Source: an uncultured Geobacteraceae bacterium (GTDB taxonomy: Bacteria > Desulfobacterota > Desulfuromonadia > Geobacterales > Pseudopelobacteraceae). Taken from it: 64,000 nucleotides of DNA. Position numbers and translations under genes: made by a program. The notes under the pieces were generated by a model, which saw nothing but the letters and a program-made list of their open reading frames with translations, had not been told where the DNA came from and made no database searches. The stretch's first letter is position 1; each line of letters opens with the position of its first letter. Of the stretch, positions 49,943 to 59,334 are shown piece by piece. Location of the stretch: positions 31,878 to 95,877 of the forward strand of contig CAJAFV010000012.1 of NCBI GenBank assembly GCA_903939115.1, in the 5' to 3' direction.

Positions 49943-51112
49943 TTATTTTACAATAACAAATTTGCCAACCTTGCCGCCTGCATCCATCTTGATCTCGGAT
50001 ACATAAAATGTTTTCTGATTGATCTCTCCTTCCTTATCAAGCGCGATCTCGCCCAACGGGGTGATGTACGACCCCTCTCTGAGGGCCTTGTTGAGCTCGG
50101 TACGTACCACAGACAGGTCCAGTTGGGTGATCTTTTTCTTTGTAGCCGCCTCAACCTTGCGTAACCCCTCTACAAAGAGCTGTACGGCGGTAAAGGCCTG
50201 GGCGGAAAACTGGGGCGGGTCTTTTTTGTATGTGGCGCGGTAATCGGCAACAAAAGCTTTGTTGGTTGGGTTGTTAGCTTCAGGACTGTATGCCTGCGCA
50301 ACCAGAATACCGTCACAGTTCTTGCCGCAGACCGGAAACAGATTGGCCGTATTGAAACCGTTGCCGCCGATAATGATCCCTTTGTAGCCAAGTTGACGCA
50401 GCTGTTTGACCAGGTTACCGCCATCAGCCGCCAACCCTGAGATGATCGCCAGATCCACATTGGCACCCAGGACTGCGGTGGCCTGCGTGGTAAAATCGGT
50501 ATCGGTGGTCATGAACTTCTGCAGTGTGACCATCTCAAGTTTAAGATTCTTGACCGTTTCCTGAAAGGTGACCGTCTCGGATGAACTGAAGGCGTCATTC
50601 TGGGCATACAGAACAGCTACCCGCTTGATATTCGGGTTCTGCTTCATTGCCTGCTTGACCGCATAGGGGGCCACTTTGGCAACCGGTGCAGAAACACGAC
50701 CGATAAACTCGCCGATCTGTGGAATCCCCTTGGCGGTATTAGAGGGACCAATGACCGGAACCTTCAGCCGGTTGGCAACAGGATCGGCACCAAAAGCCTG
50801 CTGGGAAAGGGTCGGGCCGACGATTCCCACGACCTTTTCCTTGCTGATAAGATTCTGGAAAGCGTTGATGGCACCCGCCTCATCTCCGCCGGTATCCTGG
50901 GTAACCAGTTTAATCGGAGTTCCGTTGACACCTTGCTTATTGAAATACTTTTCGGCAATTTTGGCACCGATTATCTGTTCCTGTCCGAACAACGCCACGT
51001 TGCTGGTTTGAGCAACGCCGACACCGATAGGAATCGGGGCACCGACGAGTTCTGCCTCTGCACCGGCCGCAAACATGACCACCGGCAGGACTGCAAGCAA
51101 TACACGCTTCAT
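49943..51112 (-). CDS. livK: Branched-chain amino acid ABC transporter substrate-binding protein
   Basis: 389 residues with signal peptide (KRVLLAVLPVVMFAAGAEA). Type I periplasmic binding fold: PIGVGVAQTSNVALFGQEQI, VVGIVGPTLSQQA, VAVLYAQNDAFSS. Start 51112 has SD GGAGG; the longer frame from 51142 lacks one. First gene of the transporter operon. The ligand could be Leu/Ile/Val or another amino acid or amide. Confidence 0.9.
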   Translation of the reverse strand: MKRVLLAVLPVVMFAAGAEAELVGAPIPIGVGVAQTSNVALFGQEQIIGAKIAEKYFNKQGVNGTPIKLVTQDTGGDEAGAINAFQNLISKEKVVGIVGPTLSQQAFGADPVANRLKVPVIGPSNTAKGIPQIGEFIGRVSAPVAKVAPYAVKQAMKQNPNIKRVAVLYAQNDAFSSSETVTFQETVKNLKLEMVTLQKFMTTDTDFTTQATAVLGANVDLAIISGLAADGGNLVKQLRQLGYKGIIIGGNGFNTANLFPVCGKNCDGILVAQAYSPEANNPTNKAFVADYRATYKKDPPQFSAQAFTAVQLFVEGLRKVEAATKKKITQLDLSVVRTELNKALREGSYITPLGEIALDKEGEINQKTFYVSEIKMDAGGKVGKFVIVK

Positions 51113-51223
51113 TACATACCTCCTTGGTTGGGTTAGGATCATCAGACACCGGCATGCATCACAACAGCGTACCGTTCAATCCGCTGTTGCTGGAAAGTAT
51201 CCCAAAGCTACCCACATGGCAAG

Positions 51224-52114
51224 CTATACAGTAGAAGTTGCCGTAGTGAGCCATATTCCGGAAAAAATCAGCCCGATACCGGCCAACTGGAACAGGTAAA
51301 AAGTTTCACCGAGGAAAAAAATAGACAGGATTGTGCCGAAGACCGGCATCAGATACAGGAACAGGCCGGCTTTGTTTGGCCCGACCTCTCTGACAGACTG
51401 GTTCCAGAAGATAAATGCCAGCACCGAAGGAAAAAGGGCAACATACAGAATGCTGGTAATGTTTGCAGGATTCAGCTCAATACGCTCCCCCTGCCCTAAC
51501 TCCCAGGCGTACAGTAGCGACAGAGGTATCAACCCGATTGCGACAATCGCGGAGAGAAAGCTCAGAGGGTGAAGATGTGCGGGGCGATGCCGCAGTAAAA
51601 AAGTATAGAAAGCCCAGCTGAGAACGGCCAGAAGAATCCAGGCATCTCCGCTGTTGATCTTGAGAGTCAGGATAACATCGAGATTAGCGCGACAGATGAT
51701 CGTCAAAACACCGCTGAGGGAAATCGTAATACCGAGGGCCTGTCTTCTGGAAACCGGCGTAGCTGCAAGCAGTCGGGAAAGCAACACAATCAGTATCGGA
51801 ATAACGGAATTTATGATGAGAGCGTTGGTGGCGGTTGTGGAGTGGAGGCCGATATAGACGAAGGTATTGAAACACGAAATGCCGAGCACGCCCAAAACAG
51901 TCAGCCACCGCCAGTTTTGTCTCAGCACGGGCCATTCGGCACGCAGATGGGGAAAGGAGAACGGAATCAGGATTGCAAGAGCGAGTGTCCAGCGCCAGAA
52001 TGCGAGGCTTATCGGCGGGATGCTGCTTTTCATGGCACGCCCGATTACAAAATTCCCGGCCCAGAATAGAGCGGTCAGGGTCAGGAGCAGAAAGGGGTGA
52101 GCATTAATTCGCAT
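51224..52114 (-). CDS. EamA/DMT-family transporter
   Basis: 296 residues, ten predicted membrane helices in two homologous EamA halves (LTLTALFWAGNFVIGRAM and ILLAVLSWAFYTFLLRHR). The C-terminal half has PSVLAFIFWNQSVREVGPNKA, a standard EamA motif. Usually a metabolite or amino-acid exporter; substrate unknown. It follows the release-factor-like gene by 10 bp. Confidence 0.9.
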   Translation of the reverse strand: MRINAHPFLLLTLTALFWAGNFVIGRAMKSSIPPISLAFWRWTLALAILIPFSFPHLRAEWPVLRQNWRWLTVLGVLGISCFNTFVYIGLHSTTATNALIINSVIPILIVLLSRLLAATPVSRRQALGITISLSGVLTIICRANLDVILTLKINSGDAWILLAVLSWAFYTFLLRHRPAHLHPLSFLSAIVAIGLIPLSLLYAWELGQGERIELNPANITSILYVALFPSVLAFIFWNQSVREVGPNKAGLFLYLMPVFGTILSIFFLGETFYLFQLAGIGLIFSGIWLTTATSTV

Positions 52115-52124
52115 TATGTGGAGC

Positions 52125-52496
52125 TCATTTGTCGAGCACAGCTGATGCCGGCTGTACGGCTGCCCGCCTCCTGCGGCGGTCTTTCTGTCTGCGCATCTTT
52201 TCGATCCGCTTCATCTCCGGGGTAATGACACCGGAGGCGGCCTCAATTCGCTCCAGCAGCTCACGACGCGCCAGAAAACGGTTCACCGACTGACTCCGCT
52301 CCCGCATGCAGGTAACCTGTATCCCGGTTGGCTTATGTTTTAACTGAACACAGCTTGACGTTTTGTTAACATGCTGGCCGCCGTTACCGGAAGAACGGAC
52401 AAAGGTCTCCGCGAGGTCCTCTTCGCGAACCCCCAGTTCGGCCATTTTAAGATGCAGCCAACGATTCTTTTCTTCACGTACTGCGAAGTCTGTCAT
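52125..52496 (-). CDS. Peptide chain release factor-like protein (GGQ domain only)
   Basis: 123 residues. GGQ motif in SSGNGGQHVNKTSSCV, with a basic C-terminal tail (KMRRQKDRRRRRAA) and no stop-codon-recognition domain. This layout is that of ArfB/C12orf65-type rescue factors, which hydrolyse peptidyl-tRNA on stalled ribosomes, with the tail entering the mRNA channel. SD GGAG precedes the ATG. Confidence 0.88.
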   Translation of the reverse strand: MTDFAVREEKNRWLHLKMAELGVREEDLAETFVRSSGNGGQHVNKTSSCVQLKHKPTGIQVTCMRERSQSVNRFLARRELLERIEAASGVITPEMKRIEKMRRQKDRRRRRAAVQPASAVLDK

Positions 52497-52616
52497 GGTG
52501 AGGCAGTCTCCCTATTATAACCACTCATGCAGCATAAAATCACCGGCAAGGGATGTATCGTACCTATATCAGATCACATTCTATTTCAAGGTAATTTTCT
52601 GTAAACCGGTCCAATG

Positions 52617-52645
52617 TTGCCTGAAACGTTCCGCTATGCTATAAG
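52617..52645 (+). promoter_or_regulatory. Sigma-70-type promoter for the PlsC-like gene
   Basis: TTGCCT, 17-nt spacer, TATAAG, ending 42 bp before the GTG start at 52688. Confidence 0.55.
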
Positions 52646-52687
52646 CGCTTCACAATTATAAAATCCATACCGGATTAAAGGAACATT

Positions 52688-53341
52688 GTGAAGGCATCTC
52701 TGCTACAACGTTGTTGGGTTACGTTTTCCGTGTATGTTATTGGATTCTATGCATCCTGTTTGAACAGACTTATTATCAAAGGGAGCAAAAACATTCCTCC
52801 CCGAGGTTCAGTCTTGATCGCTTCGAATCACATATCAGCCTATGACACAATTTTTCTCCCCTGGGCCGTTATTAGACATAATCCTCTCCAGATGCTGTGG
52901 GCTCCGGCCAAAGAGGAGTTATTTGAACAACCATTCCTCCGCCTGCTCTACTCTTCCTGGGGGGCTTTTCCGGTCAGACGCAAGCGTGATGTACGGGCTG
53001 GCCGTAAATTGAATGACCTGCTGCTCGACCAGAAAGTAATGCTCTTTCCCGAAGGCACCCGCCACAGAGACGGAAAATTGGGGCCAGGCAACCGCGGCGT
53101 CGGGAAAATAATCTATGATACCCGTCCGACAGTTATCCCGACCGCCTTAATTGGACTAAACCGCTGGAAGTTTCCCCGCTTTGGGCAGGAGGCCACCGTT
53201 GTTTTCGGTACGGCTCTTGATTTTAGCGATCTGTTCCAGCGGGAAGATTGTAAAGAGACGCACCTGCTGATTGTAGAGCGGGTCATGGAAGGAATTGCCG
53301 GCATGTTATCCGGAGAAGGGGTTGATTGTGGCAGAGACTGA
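52688..53341 (+). CDS. plsC: 1-acyl-glycerol-3-phosphate acyltransferase (PlsC family)
   Basis: 217 residues. Catalytic H-X4-D is in [14 protein letters not shown], and the glycerol-3-phosphate-binding motif is [13 protein letters not shown]. An N-terminal hydrophobic segment anchors it to the membrane. It probably makes phosphatidic acid; other lyso-lipid substrates are possible. GTG start with AAAGGA at 6 nt. The gene end overlaps rnhA if rnhA starts at 53328. Confidence 0.88.
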   Translation: MKASLLQRCWVTFSVYVIGFYASCLNRLIIKGSKNIPPRGSVLIASNHISAYDTIFLPWAVIRHNPLQMLWAPAKEELFEQPFLRLLYSSWGAFPVRRKRDVRAGRKLNDLLLDQKVMLFPEGTRHRDGKLGPGNRGVGKIIYDTRPTVIPTALIGLNRWKFPRFGQEATVVFGTALDFSDLFQREDCKETHLLIVERVMEGIAGMLSGEGVDCGRD

Positions 53342-53771
53342 CATGCAGACGGTAGAAATTTTCTGTGATGGCGCCTGCAGCGGCAATCCGGGACCGGGGG
53401 GCTATGGTGCGATACTGCGCTGCGCTGGTAAAGTAAAAGAGCTGAGCGGAGGCTCTAGAGACACCACCAACAATCGTATGGAGATGACAGCGGCTATAGA
53501 AGCGCTTCGTCAACTGACCCGCCCCTGCCGGGTTATCATTACAACAGATTCTCAGTATCTTGTGAAAGGGATGACGGAATGGATATCCGGCTGGCAAAAG
53601 AAGGGGTGGCGCAACAGCAAGAAGGAACCGGTAATGAATAAGGATCTGTGGGAATTGTTACTCTTAGTGACAAAGAGTCATTCAGTGCAGTGGAAATGGG
53701 TTAAGGGGCACGCCGGACATGCTGAAAATGAGAGGTGTGACCAACTCGCACGGGAAGGCATTCCCGCTTAA
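53328..53771 (+). CDS. rnhA: Ribonuclease HI
   Basis: Degrades RNA in RNA-DNA hybrids. Catalytic acids: Asp in [14 protein letters not shown], Glu in [12 protein letters not shown], Asp in [11 protein letters not shown], Asp in [10 protein letters not shown], with the basic-protrusion helix [15 protein letters not shown]. The GTG at 53328 (AAGGGG at 6 nt, 147 residues) is preferred; ATG 53343 is the alternative. The last bases overlap the convergent DUF2155 gene. Confidence 0.95.
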   Translation: MAETDMQTVEIFCDGACSGNPGPGGYGAILRCAGKVKELSGGSRDTTNNRMEMTAAIEALRQLTRPCRVIITTDSQYLVKGMTEWISGWQKKGWRNSKKEPVMNKDLWELLLLVTKSHSVQWKWVKGHAGHAENERCDQLAREGIPA

Positions 53772-54310
53772 CGCGGATTGGTGTTCAGGTTTTGCCGCGG
53801 CACGACGCCGATCAGACTGAATCCGTATTTGGGGTGCGTAACGGCGTGCGTATTTGGAAATTTCGAGAAGAGCCACCCTTGAAAGATAGTTGTGCCATTT
53901 TCAGTAATATTTACCTTTGCACTAGGGTTCCAGAGCTCATTCGAAGACGATGTAATGGTAGCGCCTTCCATTGTAAAAGCCGGGAGAAATGCATCTACCA
54001 TTATTGTGAGTTTTGACGTCGGGACGGTAAACGGCGACCCGATGGGAACGACATAAATACTTTCCGTTCCGCGAATTTTATCAATGACGGCCAGCTTGAC
54101 GGCCTTCCAGCGTAGTAAAACTTCATGCGAAACAACAATTTTCTTTTCAATGACTGTACTGTGGGCGGGTCTTGGCTTAAGGATTTCCGGTGTTATTTCG
54201 GTCCGTCCCTGTCCAACATTCAGAACACAAATCATGAAGAATATTACTGAAAAAAATTGTACGATTCGAAAATAAATCAAAGTGGTATCCGATAAAAGCT
54301 TGTGCGTCAA
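53768..54310 (-). CDS. DUF2155 domain protein, exported
   Basis: 180 residues from a TTG; the start is uncertain. A hydrophobic segment ([20 protein letters not shown]) looks like a signal anchor. The C-terminal 110 residues match DUF2155: [60 protein letters not shown]. The family is of unknown function and probably periplasmic. Single gene facing rnhA. Confidence 0.75.
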   Translation of the reverse strand: MTHKLLSDTTLIYFRIVQFFSVIFFMICVLNVGQGRTEITPEILKPRPAHSTVIEKKIVVSHEVLLRWKAVKLAVIDKIRGTESIYVVPIGSPFTVPTSKLTIMVDAFLPAFTMEGATITSSSNELWNPSAKVNITENGTTIFQGWLFSKFPNTHAVTHPKYGFSLIGVVPRQNLNTNPR

Positions 54311-54460
54311 TTTGTCTGTTTCGCTATGGTGGTATCATAGAACCACATTTTAGTCAAAACTATTGAAACCGTTTCCTGGTGCAACAATCAGGACCGGAGG
54401 CGTGTGAACTCTACCAGCAACACAGGTAGCGATTAAGGATTTATTGAAAAGATGGGAAGT

Positions 54461-54736
54461 TTAATGAGGCGTAGTTTCAAGGAAGGAGACACCCATGCTG
54501 AACGAATTACATCTGACGATCTTACAGATGTGATCAGAGTAATTGATATTATTTTTTTTGAATAACATCAAGTTAATTTTGTTCCCAACTTTTAAGCTAT
54601 CCGGAACACCATCAAGCACTTTTATGAAAGCACCACCAAGTGACACATTACCAAGTGTGCCACCACAAGCACCTTGATTGTAAAAAAGGACACAATTTGA
54701 ATCACTCTCTTGCCTGCTATGCTTCCTCTGCCACAT
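54461..54736 (-). CDS. PilZ domain protein (short)
   Basis: 91 residues, essentially one PilZ domain. The c-di-GMP signature is RKHSRQ near the N-terminus and NVSLGGAFIKV in the barrel. SD GAGG precedes the ATG. Adjacent to a second PilZ gene with 135 bp between. The partner is unknown. Confidence 0.8.
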   Translation of the reverse strand: MWQRKHSRQESDSNCVLFYNQGACGGTLGNVSLGGAFIKVLDGVPDSLKVGNKINLMLFKKNNINYSDHICKIVRCNSFSMGVSFLETTPH

Positions 54737-54871
54737 CTTATTTGCCTCACCCTGATCAAAAGAAACTGTAAACCAAATATACTATTTTTTTGAATGAAAT
54801 GATCCAACAAAATTCCCAAACCGCACAGGAAATATTAGCAGCTGTGAAGAACCTCAAGTCCACTAAAAAAT

Positions 54872-55135
54872 TCAGCTTATAAATTTCAACCCGATCATTC
54901 CAGAATTAACCCATATCACTTTACTAGCGTGCTCTATGGGAAAATCCACCAGCTTGTCGCTTAACACCAATTCACACGAGTCGCCAATCTGGAATGGAAC
55001 AATATCGTCCACCTTAATCAGGGCTCCGCTAAAAGATAAATCAGAAAGTGACACTTTGTAGGTATCACCAATGTCTCCTTTCAGGTGACATTCTACATCA
55101 AACTTTGATCTGGCATCCTTTCTGTGGTCATCCAT
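54872..55135 (-). CDS. PilZ domain protein (short)
   Basis: 87 residues. RKDAR at residues 5-9 and DLSFSGALIKV are the two PilZ c-di-GMP contacts. SD GGGGGA precedes the ATG. It is a paralogue of the gene at 54461 in layout, though not close in sequence. The gap 55136-55448 holds no gene, only a short (GT)n stretch near 55327 and a weak terminator. Confidence 0.82.
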   Translation of the reverse strand: MDDHRKDARSKFDVECHLKGDIGDTYKVSLSDLSFSGALIKVDDIVPFQIGDSCELVLSDKLVDFPIEHASKVIWVNSGMIGLKFIS

Positions 55136-55403
55136 CCTACATCCCCCTTTCTAAAACAATATTGACTGCCGCCGATAATATCGCCTCGACAATAGATTTT
55201 CTACTGTTAATTTTAAAAATCGTCATTTGCAGGCTATGTGGTTAGTCAGAAGTTAAACCGATAGTGTAAAAAATTCCGGCCATCGCTAAAGTGTCATGCA
55301 AGCTCCTACAGCTACTGTGATATTGGTTGTGTGTGTGTGTTCGTGTGGCAAAGACCCAGGATACCTATGGAGAGCTCTGGTGAAGGGCGTAGATAAAATA
55401 AGG

Positions 55404-55438
55404 AAAGCGCCCCTTCTTTTAACAAGTCAGGACGCTTT
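55404..55438 (-). terminator. Weak terminator after tRNA-Ala
   Basis: Minus-strand stem AAAGCG / CGCTTT with a large loop partly closed by C-G pairs, 11 bp past the tRNA end. Confidence 0.4.
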
Positions 55439-55448
55439 TTCAGGTTTT

Positions 55449-55524
55449 TGGTGGAGCTGAGGAGGATCGAACTCCTGGCCTACGCATTGCGAACGCGTCG
55501 CTCTCCCAGCTGAGCTACAGCCCC
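55449..55524 (-). tRNA. tRNA-Ala (anticodon CGC)
   Basis: 76 nt with encoded CCA. Acceptor GGGGCTG / CAGCTCC, D arm GCTC/GAGC, anticodon stem ACGCG/TGCGT with loop TTCGCAA (CGC), T loop TTCGATC. Reads GCG. Confidence 0.96.
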
Positions 55525-55536
55525 ATCTTTAATTAT

Positions 55537-56010
55537 CTAGTTTTCAGTCATGAAATGCATTTCATAGAGGTCTTCAAGGGCCTGTAAATGCTTACTCTCC
55601 TCCTGATGGAGCTGAGTAAAAAGTGTCCCCATCGGCGCTCCGGCACAACCGCTTGAAACTCTGCCATAAAAGTCTACGGCCCCTTTTTCCAGATGAATGG
55701 CATATATCAGCGCCTCTCGCACACCGGATTGCGGGCCAAGTTCCTGCTTTTTGAACACATAGTCAAGGTGCATTGTTGGAATCGGCTGGTCAAGGTCATC
55801 GCCACCATCCATACGCCCGTCCAGCAGCGCTTTCTCCAACTGGTGCTTGTGGTTCAGTTCATCAAGTGCGTTTACGCGCAACAAATCTTTAGCGCCCTTG
55901 TTTGTAAGCTGACGGATGGCAGCCAGATAATTTCGGAACCCTTCCTCTTCCATAGTAATGGCCATTTCAAGAGCGGCATCAAAGGTATAACAGACCTGGT
56001 CGTTATCCAT
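55537..56010 (-). CDS. Ferritin-like / rubrerythrin-type diiron protein
   Basis: 157 residues, a four-helix bundle with two E...ExxH sets: MEEEGFRNYL with LDELNHKHQLEKAL, and HLEKGAVDFYGRV with LHQEESKHLQALE. No rubredoxin domain, so it is the erythrin/ferritin-like part only. It may act in iron or peroxide handling. ATG 56010 has AGGAGG upstream and lies just after the cyclophilin stop, so the two are co-transcribed. Confidence 0.85.
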   Translation of the reverse strand: MDNDQVCYTFDAALEMAITMEEEGFRNYLAAIRQLTNKGAKDLLRVNALDELNHKHQLEKALLDGRMDGGDDLDQPIPTMHLDYVFKKQELGPQSGVREALIYAIHLEKGAVDFYGRVSSGCAGAPMGTLFTQLHQEESKHLQALEDLYEMHFMTEN

Positions 56011-56011
56011 T

Positions 56012-56533
56012 TCATGCCTCCTGTTCAATCAATCGGGCAGAAACGATAAAAACCGGCTCCGCCGGAACGTCTGAATGCCCGTTCTTATTTCCTGTTTTTA
56101 CCGCCCGGATCTGGTCAACCACGTCAAACCCATCAAGCACCTGACCGAAAACACAATAGCCAAAGTCGTCATCACGCTTCCCTTTATGATCCAAAAATGC
56201 GTTATCAACAGTGTTGATGAAAAACTGGCAGGTAGCAGAATCAACGGCCGATGTGCGGGCCATTGCCAAAGTACCGCGCTTGTTCAACAGGCCATTGGTT
56301 GCCTCATTTTTGATGGCAAACTTCGGCTTTTTTACTTCCATATTTTCATTCATACCGCCACCCTGGACCATGAAGTCCTTGATAACACGGTGGAATATCA
56401 GTCCGTCATAGAAGCCGTCTTTCACGTATGAAAGAAAGTTCCTGACCGTAATCGGTGCCTTTTCTTTAAAAAGTTCAATTTTGATATTTCCCATGGATGT
56501 TTCCAGCATAACCTGCGGGTTCTGTTCTGACAT
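56012..56533 (-). CDS. Cyclophilin-type peptidyl-prolyl cis-trans isomerase
   Basis: 173 residues, cytosolic (no signal peptide). FHRVIKDFMVQGGG, TLAMARTSAVDSATCQFFINT and FGQVLDGFDVV carry the active-site Arg, Phe and Gln of cyclophilins. PpiB-like. SD GGAGGG precedes the ATG. Confidence 0.94.
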   Translation of the reverse strand: MSEQNPQVMLETSMGNIKIELFKEKAPITVRNFLSYVKDGFYDGLIFHRVIKDFMVQGGGMNENMEVKKPKFAIKNEATNGLLNKRGTLAMARTSAVDSATCQFFINTVDNAFLDHKGKRDDDFGYCVFGQVLDGFDVVDQIRAVKTGNKNGHSDVPAEPVFIVSARLIEQEA

Positions 56534-56599
56534 CTGTTCCCTCCGAATAGTGATAATTTTTTTATGTTACAAAATTTAAAACGGCTATATTACGGTTAC

Positions 56600-57586
56600 T
56601 TACTGAATTCTAAGGACAATTTTCCCGAAGTGTTTATCCTCCTCCATCATGCGGTGGGCATCGGCGACCTGATCAAGAGTGAAAACTTTTTCAATAACCG
56701 GAACGATGCTGCGATCTGTAAACTTTGGCAGAGCCCGGCGGGTAAATTCAGCAATTATCTCCCCTTTTTCAGCAACCGGACGCGAGCGAAGAACGCTGCC
56801 GATAATCTGCTGACGCTTAACCATCATCAGAGCAAGATTAAGCTCAGCTTTGATACCGCTCACAACTCCTATGATAACCAGGCGACCTTTATACCCGAGC
56901 GAATTCATATTAGGAGCAAGGTATTTGGCTCCGACGTGATCAAGGATGACGTCAACCCCTTTCTTGTTTGTATACTCCTTAACGACTTCCGTAAAATCAG
57001 GAGTCTCATGGAAATTTATCAGGAAATCGGCACCGAGTTCCCTGACACGCTCCATTTTTGCGGGAGAGGCGGTAACAATCAGTTTACTTGCCGGAGTGAG
57101 TGCTCGGCAGAGCTGAATTGCAGCGGTATTAACCCCGCCCCCGCCGCCATGAAGAATTGCCGTTTGCGAATCCTTGAATTCGCCAATCATGAAAACGTTC
57201 AAAAACGCGGTAATATACGATTCACAGACACACGCAGCTTCCTCGTAATTCATGCTCTCCGGGATGCGCATTAAATGACAGGCATATGCCACAGCAAACT
57301 CGGCATAACCACCGCCGCCCACCAGCGTCATAACCCTTTCACCCACGTGCCATCCGGTAACGCCTGCCCCTAGTGCTTCAATAACTCCGGCAACCTCAAG
57401 ACCAAGAATTTCGGAATCTCCTGCCGGTGGTGGATACTTTCCTTCACGTTGTACGAGATCCGGCCGATTAATTGAAGTTGCAAAAACTTTTACAAGCACC
57501 TGCCCTTCAGCAGGCACCGGTTTTTCAGCCTCACCGATCCTGAGAACGTCGACACTCCCAAAAGCGTCCATCAATACTGCTTTCAT
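56600..57586 (-). CDS. NAD(P)H:quinone oxidoreductase, zinc-independent MDR family
   Basis: 328 residues. GroES-like N-domain (DAFGSVDVLRIGEAEKP, NRPDLVQREGKYP) without the zinc-binding Cys set, then the nucleotide site AILHGGGGGVNTAAIQL and VILDHVGAKYL. Similar to zeta-crystallin/PIG3-type quinone reductases. SD GGAGG precedes the ATG. Physiological substrate unknown. Confidence 0.9.
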   Translation of the reverse strand: MKAVLMDAFGSVDVLRIGEAEKPVPAEGQVLVKVFATSINRPDLVQREGKYPPPAGDSEILGLEVAGVIEALGAGVTGWHVGERVMTLVGGGGYAEFAVAYACHLMRIPESMNYEEAACVCESYITAFLNVFMIGEFKDSQTAILHGGGGGVNTAAIQLCRALTPASKLIVTASPAKMERVRELGADFLINFHETPDFTEVVKEYTNKKGVDVILDHVGAKYLAPNMNSLGYKGRLVIIGVVSGIKAELNLALMMVKRQQIIGSVLRSRPVAEKGEIIAEFTRRALPKFTDRSIVPVIEKVFTLDQVADAHRMMEEDKHFGKIVLRIQ

Positions 57587-57760
57587 GCCTGCACCTCCAG
57601 CTTGATTGTCTATACGCGTTACATACTAACGACTTTGTCCCCGAATGTAGCGATTTACAGTTGCTTTGTAAACACAAAACCATGCCTGAAGAGCTGCTTG
57701 ATTTCCACCGGTATATCTGCGATAAACAAAAAAACTTGATAGTACAAAAGGATATGCTCC

Positions 57761-58504
57761 ATGAACATCATGGTAACTAACGATGACGGCATTCATGCCG
57801 CCGGCATCCGTGCACTGGCTGAGGCAATGTCTGAACTGGGCACCGTAACCGTTGTTGCACCTGACCGTGAACGGAGTGCTGCCAGTCACTCCTTGACACT
57901 GCACTCGCCACTGCGCATTTTTGAGCTGCGCAAGGGGTGGTATGCGGTAGACGGCACCCCGACTGATTGCGTCAATATGGGTATTCACAATATGCTGCCG
58001 ATCACACCCGACCTGATCGTCTCCGGTATCAACCATGGCGCCAATCTGGGCGATGACATCACGTATTCCGGTACCGTTGCGGCAGCAATGGAAGCCAATC
58101 TGATGGGCATTCCGGCAATTGCCTTTTCACTTGCGACATTTGAGCAAAGCGCACACTTTATCGATGCCGCACAAATTGCAGTTCAGGTTGCCCGCAAGGT
58201 AATTGCGCACGGACTCCCCTCTGACACATTCCTGAACGTCAATATTCCAAGCTGTCCACGCGACCATATGCTGCAACCGGTGATTACACGTCAAGGCAAA
58301 CGCTCTTTCATCGGGAAAATAGTCGACAAAACCGATCCTCGCGGACGGAAGTACTTTTGGTTCGGAAGTGAGGAACCACGCCTTAATGATGTGCCGGGCA
58401 CCGATTTTTACGCCATTAACCGCAGGCACATATCCATAACCCCCCTTCATATTGATCTGACGAACCATAAATCGTTATCAATCCTTTCGGAGTGGAATTT
58501 TTGA
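57761..58504 (+). CDS. surE: 5'/3'-nucleotidase SurE
   Basis: Metal-dependent survival-protein phosphatase, 247 residues. N-terminal MNIMVTNDDGIHAAGIRAL carries the metal Asp pair, with Asn in VSGINHGANLGDD and Ser in DRERSAASHS. SD AAGGA precedes the ATG. First of the surE-pcm-rpoS group conserved in many proteobacteria. Confidence 0.96.
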   Translation: MNIMVTNDDGIHAAGIRALAEAMSELGTVTVVAPDRERSAASHSLTLHSPLRIFELRKGWYAVDGTPTDCVNMGIHNMLPITPDLIVSGINHGANLGDDITYSGTVAAAMEANLMGIPAIAFSLATFEQSAHFIDAAQIAVQVARKVIAHGLPSDTFLNVNIPSCPRDHMLQPVITRQGKRSFIGKIVDKTDPRGRKYFWFGSEEPRLNDVPGTDFYAINRRHISITPLHIDLTNHKSLSILSEWNF

Positions 58505-58652
58505 CACATACATTTTGACACATATGGACAATGCAACCATCTCCTGCTATAGTCTCGCCCGCTTCTACGCTATTGATTTTGTAATTACTCGTTAATATAT
58601 TTGAGCAACACATCGGTACCTGGATTCCGATCATTAGACTGCGGAGCCTGCT

Positions 58653-59306
58653 GTGAACTTTGAGATTATGAGAAAAAAAATGGTGCAGGATCAGATTGTG
58701 TCACGCGACATAAATGATCGGCGGGTCATTGACGCCATGCTGAAAATCCCCCGCCATATATTCGTCCAGGAAGCGTTTGCCGCTCAGGCGTACAATGACA
58801 AGGCGCTCCCGATCGGAGATAAGCAGACCATTTCTCAACCCTACATCGTTGCTTTGATGACTGAAAAGCTGGCATTGACGGGGAGTGAAAAGGTGTTAGA
58901 AATTGGCACCGGCTCTGGCTATCAAACCGCCCTTCTTGCCACTCTGGCTGATAGAGTATTCTCGGCAGAGAGGATACGGCCTTTGGCCTTGCGCGCCCGC
59001 AAATGCCTGGATTCTCTAAAACTCTTTAATATCCAGCTACGCATTAACGATAACGAGGGAAGCCCGATTGGCTGGGAAGAAGAGGCCCCTTTTGATGCCA
59101 TAATTGTTACCGCAGGTGCACCTGACGTTCCTGCTGTTTTAACGGATCAACTTGCCAGGGGCGGACGTATGGTAATTCCGGTCGGAACTGACACTGATCA
59201 ACAGTTAATTACAATTTTTAAAAATGATGAAGGTGAACTGGAGCTCGAAACTTCCGTCATGTGCCGCTTTGTGCCGTTGATCGGCAGACAGGGCTGGCAG
59301 GCATGA
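58653..59306 (+). CDS. pcm: Protein-L-isoaspartate O-methyltransferase
   Basis: Repairs isoaspartyl damage using SAM, 217 residues. PCMT signature: [19 protein letters not shown] (SAM motif), [12 protein letters not shown] and the C-terminal [23 protein letters not shown] start with GGAG at 6 nt. It follows surE by 148 bp and precedes rpoS by 28 bp; no nlpD-like gene lies between, unlike in enterics. Confidence 0.95.
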   Translation: MNFEIMRKKMVQDQIVSRDINDRRVIDAMLKIPRHIFVQEAFAAQAYNDKALPIGDKQTISQPYIVALMTEKLALTGSEKVLEIGTGSGYQTALLATLADRVFSAERIRPLALRARKCLDSLKLFNIQLRINDNEGSPIGWEEEAPFDAIIVTAGAPDVPAVLTDQLARGGRMVIPVGTDTDQQLITIFKNDEGELELETSVMCRFVPLIGRQGWQA

Positions 59307-59334
59307 ATAAAAGTAATTTTGGAAACATCTGCGT

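Noticed and set aside
55320..55350. GT dinucleotide run as a regulatory microsatellite
   Set aside because: Only about six units and interrupted; too short to argue for slippage.
56564..57274. 236-residue open frame antisense to the quinone reductase
   Set aside because: Opposite a well supported gene, with low-complexity composition and no motif.
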